Shown here: positions 7,675 to 11,284 of the stretch, piece by piece
How positions within the stretch are numbered: the first letter of the stretch is position 1
Layout of the letters: each line of letters opens with the position of its first letter
NCBI GenBank assembly: GCA_030638845.1
Contig: DAOWDW010000073.1
Coordinates: 1-11,284, forward strand
Direction of reading: 5' to 3'
Origin: Candidatus Peregrinibacteria bacterium
Lineage (GTDB): Bacteria; Patescibacteriota; Gracilibacteria; Peribacterales; Peribacteraceae
Length of the DNA: 11,284 nt
Notes under the pieces: generated by a model
Seen by the model: only the letters and a program-made list of their open reading frames with translations
Database searches by the model: none
Told to the model about the DNA's origin: nothing
Translations under genes and position numbers: made by a program

Positions 7675-8076
7675 ATGAAACATTTTATTTTCGGTCGTGC
7701 AAAAAATATTCATATTCAGTTTTTGAGATATTTTTTCGTTGGTGGTAGTGCTTCTGTAGTAGATCTATTGGTTTATTCTATATTGATAACTGTTGTTTCT
7801 ACTCATTATGCTCTTGCAGCATTTTTAGGTTATATGTTTGGTCTTTCGTGGAATTATGTAATAAGCATTGCATGGGTTTTTGAAAGTAGACATAACAGAC
7901 TTAAAGAAATGTTAATGGTATTTAGTATTGCAATTGGAGGACTTCTTTGGACATGGCTAATTCTTTTTTTATTGATTGAATTTGTTGGAATAGATGCGAT
8001 TATTGCAAAAATTATTTCTCAGATAATAGTTTTATTTTGGAATTTCAGCATGAGAAAATTTTATGTATTTCACTAG
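7675..8076 (+). CDS. gtrA: GtrA family four-helix membrane protein
   Basis: A 133-residue protein, normal length for GtrA, with four membrane helices at about 16-40, 44-66, 78-101 and 106-126. The helix 1 signature FLRYFFVGGSASVVDLLVY matches the family pattern, including the buried Asp, and the C-terminal F-x-x-R-K-F-Y-V-F ending is typical. GtrA proteins are thought to flip polyprenyl-phosphate-linked monosaccharides across the cytoplasmic membrane and usually work with a dolichol-phosphate-mannose-synthase-like glycosyltransferase. Such a transferase begins at 11151 in this window. ATG 7675 gives the standard N-terminus; no Shine-Dalgarno is present. The FAD oxidoreductase gene follows on the same strand after a 174-base repeat-laden gap. 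Confidence 0.9.
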   Translation: MKHFIFGRAKNIHIQFLRYFFVGGSASVVDLLVYSILITVVSTHYALAAFLGYMFGLSWNYVISIAWVFESRHNRLKEMLMVFSIAIGGLLWTWLILFLLIEFVGIDAIIAKIISQIIVLFWNFSMRKFYVFH

Positions 8077-8082
8077 CTGAAG

Positions 8083-8127
8083 AATGAAAGAAATGAAGAA
8101 AATAAAACAAATAAAGTAAATAAAAGC
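8083..8127 (+). repeat. 9-base tandem repeat, five units
   Basis: Five consecutive 9-base units of consensus AATRAARRA occupy exactly 45 bases, starting 6 bases after the gtrA stop. The first two are AATGAAAGA and AATGAAGAA, and later units change ATG to ATA. The array is AT-rich and purine-biased and runs directly into a 7-base array. Confidence 0.55.
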
Positions 8128-8151
8128 TTTAAGCTATGAGCTTAGAGCTGT
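8124..8151 (+). repeat. 7-base tandem repeat, four units (RAGCTNN)
   Basis: Four consecutive units share the core AGCT at 7-base spacing, the first two being AAGCTTT and AAGCTAT. It overlaps the last four bases of the preceding 9-base array and ends 19 bases before the truncated copy of the FAD oxidoreductase start. Confidence 0.5.
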
Positions 8152-8170
8152 TTTCGCTAAACTATTCCCA

Positions 8171-8254
8171 ATGTCAGATAAGAAAATTGCCATCATAGCT
8201 GGAGCCCTTCGACTACACTCAGGGTTCCTCTCATTTATCCCAAATTGTGTATGA
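8171..8254 (+). pseudogene. Truncated duplicate of the FAD oxidoreductase 5' end (27-residue leader frame)
   Basis: ATG 8171 opens a 27-codon frame starting [12 protein letters not shown], nearly the same as the start of the real gene ([12 protein letters not shown]). At the codon after Gly-Ala the sequence switches into the 20-base CCCTTCGA/ACTCAGGG element and the frame ends at TGA 8252-8254. This TGA overlaps the ATG of the intact gene (8251-8253) as ATGA, the classic geometry for translational coupling. It therefore looks like a broken gene start left after duplication. It could still be translated as a leader peptide, but it cannot be a functional enzyme because the Rossmann loop is cut after the first Gly-Ala. 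Confidence 0.6.
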
Positions 8255-8282
8255 GTAAGAAAATTGCCATCATAGCTGGAGC
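8179..8282 (+). repeat. 27-base exact direct repeat flanking a 20-base element
   Basis: Bases 8179-8205 and 8256-8282 are identical over 27 bases (both begin TAAGAAAATTGCC and end GCTGGAGC), at a 77-base offset. Weaker similarity continues upstream of both copies, since each has CCCAA shortly before (8167-8171 and 8239-8243). The 50 bases between the copies contain nearly all of the 20-base element. Confidence 0.85.
8205..8224 (+). repeat. 20-base dispersed element CCCTTCGA-N4-ACTCAGGG, copy 1
   Basis: CCCTTCGACTACACTCAGGG, with CCCT/AGGG inverted ends. It matches the minus-strand copy at 10840-10859 at 16 of 20 positions, with all differences in the four central bases. From memory, repeats of this form occur in many bacterial genomes. 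Here it abuts the truncated duplicate of the FAD oxidoreductase start. Confidence 0.65.
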
Positions 8283-9951
8283 AGGGCCAGCAGGATTGAC
8301 TGCTGCATACGAACTTATAAAGCGAACAGATATAACTCCAATTGTTTTAGAAGCTACAGATGCAATTGGAGGAATTGCTCAAACTTACAACTATAAAGGA
8401 AATAGAATAGATATAGGTGGGCATAGATTTTTTAGTAAAAGTGAAAGAGTAATGAATTGGTGGTTTAATATTTTGCCTCCACAAGGAAAGCCTTCTGCAG
8501 ATACAGAGGAGAAAAAGCATGATATAGATTATGTTGCCGAATCGGTTGTTGAATATTTGTGCCCTGAGTGCATACCAGAATGCAGAATGCAGAATGCAGA
8601 ATGTAAAATAGAAGGGAATAAAGAAAAAATAAAAGAATCAGATCCTGAGAAAGAAGATGATGTAATGTTACAAAGACCTCGAATATCACGTATTTTTTAT
8701 AACCGTAACTTTTTCCCATATCCAATTGGCATAACGTTAAAAGTCGCAGGAAGACTAGGATGGATAAATACATTTTTAATAGGAATGAGTTATATAAAGG
8801 CGCAAATCTTTCCCGAAAAAGATGAAACATATTTAGATGGATTTTTTAAAAACCGTTTTGGGAGAAGGCTTTATGCAACTTTTTTTAGAGATTACACAGA
8901 GAAAGTTTGGGGTGTGCCATGTTGTAAAATTAAAGCAGATTGGGGAGCACAGCGAATAAAGGGACTATCGTTAAAAAGAGCAGTTGTTCACGCTGTGAAA
9001 GATTTATTTAGTAGTGATTTTTCTAAAGCGCAAAAGAATCGTGAAACCAGTTTAATAACTAGATTTTACTATCCAAAATATGGTCCAGGGCAAATGTGGG
9101 AGAAGGTAAGGGATCAAATAAATTGTTGTGGTGGAGAGGTGAAAATGGGCAAAAGAGTGGTGGGAGTTAAATATGGCAATGAAGCAATGGATAATAAGTT
9201 GCAGATTGCAGGTTACAAGTTGAAAGTTACCTCTGTTACAGTCGAAGACGTATCTACTGGAAATTGTGAAGAAATGAAATGTGATTACTTTTTCTCTACA
9301 ATGCCTGTACGGCATTTAATAAATCAAATGCATCCTCAGCCACCTGATCGGGTGCAAGAAGTTGCAGAGGGTCTTATATACAGAGATTTTCTTACAGTAG
9401 GGCTTCTTCTTAAAAAACTTCATGTAAAAGTTAAAGGAGAAAAGCCGGCAGATAGTGTTCCAGATAATTGGATATATATTCAAGAGGGGGATGTAAGAGT
9501 AGGACGTGTACAGGTATTTAATAATTGGAGTCCATATATGGTTGTTAATAATAAAGAAACAACTTGGATAGGACTGGAATATTTTGTAGATGAAGGTGAT
9601 GATTTATGGATAAAAAAAGATGAAGACATGATTAAGTTTGGTATAGAAGAAATGGAGAAAATCAATTTTTTGAAGAAAGAAGATGTATTAGATAGTTGCG
9701 TTTTACGTATGCCAAAGGCGTATCCTGCTTATTTTGGAAGTTATGATAACCTTCACGTAGTTAAAGATTTTGCAACACAGTTTGAGAATATGTTTTTAAT
9801 TGGTCGTAATGGAATGCATCGTTATAACAATCAAGATCACAGTATGCTTACAGCCATGAAAGCGGTTGATAATATTTGTGAGGGGAGAGTGGATAGTTCT
9901 AACATTTGGGAAGTGAATGCAGAGGAGGAGTATCATGAAGAGAAAAGTTGA
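8251..9951 (+). CDS. FAD-dependent oxidoreductase, UDP-galactopyranose-mutase/amine-oxidase-like
   Basis: A 566-residue flavoprotein. The N-terminal dinucleotide-binding fold shows G-A-G-P-A-G (10-15), the acidic end of the second strand (VLEA, about 34) and IGGIAQT followed by GGHRFFSK (about 57), which pack on FAD. The C-terminal block [19 protein letters not shown] (about 515-533) is the usual end of this family, which lies near protoporphyrinogen oxidases and UDP-galactopyranose mutases and is often found in polysaccharide loci. The substrate is not known; a sugar-nucleotide or lipid-linked sugar is inferred from the neighbours. ATG 8251 is chosen over TTG 8245 because it aligns with the duplicated start upstream and gives the normal Rossmann N-terminus. 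Two stretches look like family-atypical insertions: about residues 85-135, rich in Glu, Lys and Cys, and about 314-329. Each contains a 7-base tandem repeat that keeps the frame. The first carries CPECIPEC, which resembles a metal-binding cluster but arises next to the repeat. Confidence 0.85.
   Translation: MSKKIAIIAGAGPAGLTAAYELIKRTDITPIVLEATDAIGGIAQTYNYKGNRIDIGGHRFFSKSERVMNWWFNILPPQGKPSADTEEKKHDIDYVAESVVEYLCPECIPECRMQNAECKIEGNKEKIKESDPEKEDDVMLQRPRISRIFYNRNFFPYPIGITLKVAGRLGWINTFLIGMSYIKAQIFPEKDETYLDGFFKNRFGRRLYATFFRDYTEKVWGVPCCKIKADWGAQRIKGLSLKRAVVHAVKDLFSSDFSKAQKNRETSLITRFYYPKYGPGQMWEKVRDQINCCGGEVKMGKRVVGVKYGNEAMDNKLQIAGYKLKVTSVTVEDVSTGNCEEMKCDYFFSTMPVRHLINQMHPQPPDRVQEVAEGLIYRDFLTVGLLLKKLHVKVKGEKPADSVPDNWIYIQEGDVRVGRVQVFNNWSPYMVVNNKETTWIGLEYFVDEGDDLWIKKDEDMIKFGIEEMEKINFLKKEDVLDSCVLRMPKAYPAYFGSYDNLHVVKDFATQFENMFLIGRNGMHRYNNQDHSMLTAMKAVDNICEGRVDSSNIWEVNAEEEYHEEKS
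8576..8603 (+). repeat. Perfect 7-base tandem repeat CAGAATG x4 inside the FAD oxidoreductase gene
   Basis: Four exact copies of CAGAATG in a row within the coding sequence, translated as part of ECRMQNAEC. Gain or loss of three units would keep the frame (7 residues); any other change would shift it. CCCTGAGTG at 8562-8570, six bases upstream, matches the first nine bases of the reverse complement of the 20-base element. Confidence 0.9.
9198..9232 (+). repeat. Degenerate 7-base tandem repeat (RTTRMAR-like) x5 inside the FAD oxidoreductase gene
   Basis: Five consecutive units beginning GTTGCAG, ATTGCAG and continuing with GTT at 7-base spacing. They encode most of [12 protein letters not shown], a stretch that looks like extra sequence between VVGVKYG and VTVEDV. 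The reading frame is kept. Confidence 0.65.
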
Positions 9952-9961
9952 TGTTCTTTAT

Positions 9962-9987
9962 GTTCTTTTTTATAACTAAAAAAGAAC
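9962..9987. terminator. AT-rich hairpin after the FAD oxidoreductase gene
   Basis: GTTCTTTTTT (9962-9971) and AAAAAAGAAC (9978-9987) form a perfect 10-base inverted repeat with a 6-base loop, 10 bases after the TGA. On the plus strand no T-run follows, so it is a poor intrinsic terminator in that direction. On the minus strand it follows a larger hairpin and T-runs and may help end epimerase transcription. It may also be one end of the structured element next to it. Confidence 0.4.
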
Positions 9988-9999
9988 CAAAAAAGTTTT

Positions 10000-10083
10000 G
10001 CCAAAAATGAACTCGGCGGTCACGCAAAAAGGAAGTCCTTACGGTGTGCGTGTCGCCTCAAACAAGCATTTTGGCGAGAACTC
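10000..10083. repeat. GC-rich multi-stem intergenic element
   Basis: Three nested inverted repeats are visible. The outer stem is GCCAAAAATG (10000-10009) with CATTTTGGC (10067-10075), one base bulged. The middle stem is GGCGGTCACGC (10015-10025) with GCGTGTCGCC (10048-10057), imperfect. The inner palindrome is AAGGA-AG-TCCTT (10029-10040). GAACTC occurs as a direct repeat at 10009-10014 and 10078-10083. The 10015-10057 part is much richer in G and C than its surroundings. Lying between convergent genes, it may be a dispersed palindromic repeat, a bidirectional terminator or a structured RNA. On the minus strand the outer stem is followed by two T6 runs, which supports termination of the epimerase gene. 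Confidence 0.55.
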
Positions 10084-10090
10084 AGAAGAA

Positions 10091-11035
10091 TTAAGTATTG
10101 GCTTTGTACCATTCGATAGATTTTTTGATGCCTTCATCAAATGGTATTTGCGGTTCGTAACCTAGTTTTTCTTTTGCATGTGAAATATCTGCAATGTATT
10201 TAACTACTTCCCCTGTTCTTGGCACACCCATATCTATTTTCGAATTACTTTCTGTTAGTTCTATTACTCTATCTGCTAAATGTTTCAGGTTTACCCCTTC
10301 GCCGTAGGCAATGTTATATGTTTCATTCTTTGATGTATCCCATTTATTTACTGCAAGCATTATTCCTTGTACACAGTCATCTATGTATGTGAAGTCTAGG
10401 CATTTGTCTTTTCCAAATACTTTTAGCGCTTTGCCAGCATTTGCCAGCCTAAAGTATTGTGGAACTACACGTACAGAGTCGTCGTACATTCCATAAACAT
10501 TACTAAATCTAAATATTACACTGTCTATGCTGTAGCAACGCTTATAAGACTCAACTAGTGCTTCTCCTGCTATTTTGCTTGCTGTGTATGGGCTTTCACA
10601 GTGAGCGAAATTTGCTTTGTCTTCACTGTATTTTTCTTCGGCTATGTGAATGTTTCCGTATGTTTCTCTGGAAGATGCAAATATGAATTTATTAACATTG
10701 TTTTTTCTAGCAAATTCTAACATGTTAAATGTCGTTATCATGTTATCAAATGCTCTGTCTGGATGTTCTACTAATTCATAAACGCGAGCATTTGCTGCGA
10801 GATGAATAATCATATCAACTGTGGGTTGTGAGTTGCTTGCCCTGAGTGGGATCGAAGGGTGAGTTGTGAGAGATGAGGCATTTCTTAGATCAATATCTAT
10901 TCGAATTTTCTCAACTTCTTTATTCCATTTACATGGTTCCCAATCTATACCAATAACCTCATGACCATTCTCAATCAATTTTTCACATAGTCTTGTGCCA
11001 ATGGTGCCAGAACTGCCAGTTACGAGGATTTTCAT
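10091..11035 (-). CDS. NAD-dependent sugar-nucleotide epimerase/dehydratase (extended SDR)
   Basis: A 314-residue cytoplasmic enzyme with the extended-SDR signatures: nucleotide-binding G-S-S-G-T-I-G (7-13), Asp31 at the end of strand 2, HLAA (78-81), the catalytic Ser region FASSRETYG (119-127) and the Y-T-A-S-K catalytic pair Tyr150/Lys154. The C-terminal half carries FRFSNVYG and a YIADISHAKEKLGYEP ending of the UDP-glucose 4-epimerase type. It probably interconverts or dehydrates a UDP- or GDP-sugar for the surface glycan; the specific sugar cannot be read from sequence. Residues about 53-72 (SSLTTHPSIPLRASNSQPTV) interrupt the normally short stretch between DLRN and DMIIHLAA. They are encoded by a 7-base array plus the 20-base element. 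The frame stays open and all catalytic motifs remain. ATG 11035 gives the standard MKILVTG start without a Shine-Dalgarno. Confidence 0.88.
   Translation of the reverse strand: MKILVTGSSGTIGTRLCEKLIENGHEVIGIDWEPCKWNKEVEKIRIDIDLRNASSLTTHPSIPLRASNSQPTVDMIIHLAANARVYELVEHPDRAFDNMITTFNMLEFARKNNVNKFIFASSRETYGNIHIAEEKYSEDKANFAHCESPYTASKIAGEALVESYKRCYSIDSVIFRFSNVYGMYDDSVRVVPQYFRLANAGKALKVFGKDKCLDFTYIDDCVQGIMLAVNKWDTSKNETYNIAYGEGVNLKHLADRVIELTESNSKIDMGVPRTGEVVKYIADISHAKEKLGYEPQIPFDEGIKKSIEWYKANT
10822..10880 (-). repeat. 20-base element copy 2 within a 7-base repeat array, inside the epimerase gene
   Basis: On the plus strand, TGGGTTG and TGAGTTG (10822-10835) are followed by CTTG, then CCCTGAGTGGGATCGAAGGG (10840-10859, reverse complement of the element), then TGAGTTG (10860-10866), TGAGAGA and TGAGGCA. 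The same TGAGTTG unit therefore stands on both sides of the element, as if the element had landed in, or duplicated, a repeat unit. The stretch coincides with the extra 20 residues of the protein. Confidence 0.7.
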
Positions 11036-11060
11036 GAGATTTAATGTGAATATTGCATGT

Positions 11061-11069
11061 AGGATAGCA
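11061..11069 (-). promoter_or_regulatory. Candidate extended -10 element for the epimerase gene
   Basis: On the minus strand TGCTATCCT has a TG-N extension and a four-of-six match to TATAAT, 25 bases before the ATG at 11035. No -35 box is recognisable. It has the same form as the element upstream of gtrA. Confidence 0.25.
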
Positions 11070-11070
11070 G

Positions 11071-11091
11071 AAATGGAAAATGGAAAATGGA
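11071..11091 (+). repeat. Perfect 7-base tandem repeat AAATGGA x3
   Basis: Three exact AAATGGA units (followed by a diverged one) lie in the 115-base divergent gap between the epimerase and the glycosyltransferase, immediately beside the candidate epimerase promoter. The T-rich stretch 11103-11121 follows. Confidence 0.75.
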
Positions 11092-11150
11092 AGATAAAGA
11101 TGATTTTTTTTGTTTCGTTTTTCCTGTTTCATCATTCATACTTGTATTAA

Positions 11151-11284
11151 ATGCTTTCGCTTATACTTCCAACATTTAACGAGGCAGAAAATATTCCAGT
11201 TCTTTTACCAAAGATAAGGGAAGTATTAAAAGATCTGTCATATGAAATTATTGTTGTAGACGACAATTCCCCAGATGAAACTTG
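11151..11284 (+). CDS. Family 2 glycosyltransferase, DPM1-like, N-terminal fragment
   Basis: ATG 11151 opens a frame of 44 codons that runs off the right edge. It starts MLSLILPTFNEAENIP and continues to YEIIVVDDNSPDET. The L-P-T-F/Y-N-E-x-x-N-I start followed by I-V-V-D-D-x-S-P-D is diagnostic of GT-A fold family 2 transferases close to dolichol-phosphate mannose synthase. The Asp pair binds the nucleotide sugar. These enzymes move a sugar to polyprenyl phosphate on the cytoplasmic face, and their product is the proposed cargo of GtrA proteins such as the one at 7675. The gene is divergent from the epimerase. No Shine-Dalgarno is present, and TATTAA lies directly before the ATG. Only the nucleotide-binding beginning is seen, so the sugar is unknown. 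Confidence 0.88.
   Translation, partial: MLSLILPTFNEAENIPVLLPKIREVLKDLSYEIIVVDDNSPDET

Noticed and set aside
8245..8250. TTG 8245 as the start of the FAD oxidoreductase
   Set aside because: ATG 8251, two codons later, matches the family start and the duplicated upstream copy.
8555..8585. Zinc-binding cluster CPECIPEC in the FAD oxidoreductase
   Set aside because: The Cys residues fall in a repeat-generated, apparently inserted stretch and have no partner in the family, so a metal site is not supported.
8576..8603. CRISPR-like array
   Set aside because: Units are 7 bases with no spacers, and no Cas gene is present; it is a simple tandem repeat.
8465..8830. Minus-strand open frame of 121 codons opposite the FAD oxidoreductase gene
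   Set aside because: Antisense shadow; its translation is Leu/Phe-rich without family features, while the sense strand has consistent flavoprotein motifs.
1..11284. Recoding of TGA to glycine (as in Gracilibacteria)
   Set aside because: No gene contains an internal TGA, and the FAD oxidoreductase ends naturally at TGA after a complete family C-terminus.

Overview
The window is AT-rich, densely packed bacterial DNA, and every complete gene reads through in the standard genetic code. TGA occurs only as a terminator, so the recoded Gracilibacteria/Absconditabacteria lineages are unlikely. No gene start has a convincing Shine-Dalgarno sequence. The gene content (GtrA, dolichol-phosphate-mannose-synthase-like glycosyltransferase, TviB-type dehydrogenase, flippase) and compact layout fit an uncultivated small-genome bacterium such as a Patescibacteria/CPR member. 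That placement is an inference; no marker gene is present.

Layout. (1) 1-173, minus: the first 57 codons of a polysaccharide flippase running off the left edge. (2) 197-6112, plus: a tight four-gene run of two paralogous CotH-kinase-like membrane proteins (the second ending in a right-handed beta-helix), a VTC-domain protein of the polyphosphate-polymerase superfamily, and a DUF4956 membrane protein. Gaps are 39, 15 and 6 bases, so this is probably one operon. (3) 6173-7423, minus: a nucleotide-sugar dehydrogenase, convergent with the run. (4) 7424-7674: a divergent control region with a near-perfect 28-base palindrome and a leader hairpin. (5) 7675-9951, plus: a GtrA family membrane protein and an FAD-dependent oxidoreductase of the UDP-galactopyranose-mutase/amine-oxidase-like superfamily. 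(6) 9952-10090: a structured intergenic element. (7) 10091-11035, minus: an SDR sugar-nucleotide epimerase. (8) 11151-11284, plus: the first 44 codons of a family 2 glycosyltransferase running off the right edge.

The genes around the CotH/VTC/DUF4956 cassette make, modify and export sugars (activated sugar oxidation and epimerisation, lipid-linked sugar transfer, flipping), so this is a cell-surface glycan locus. The cassette itself suggests phosphorylation or polyphosphate chemistry at the membrane or surface. Its exact job is unknown.

The most unusual feature is a layer of small repeats over the right two thirds of the window: degenerate 7-base tandem repeats at six places, a 9-base tandem repeat, and a 20-base element of the form CCCTTCGA-N4-ACTCAGGG at two places. 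They occur both between genes and inside reading frames. One copy lies in an apparent 20-residue insertion in the epimerase. The other breaks a duplicated 5' end of the FAD oxidoreductase gene, leaving a 27-codon truncated reading frame whose TGA overlaps the real ATG as ATGA.
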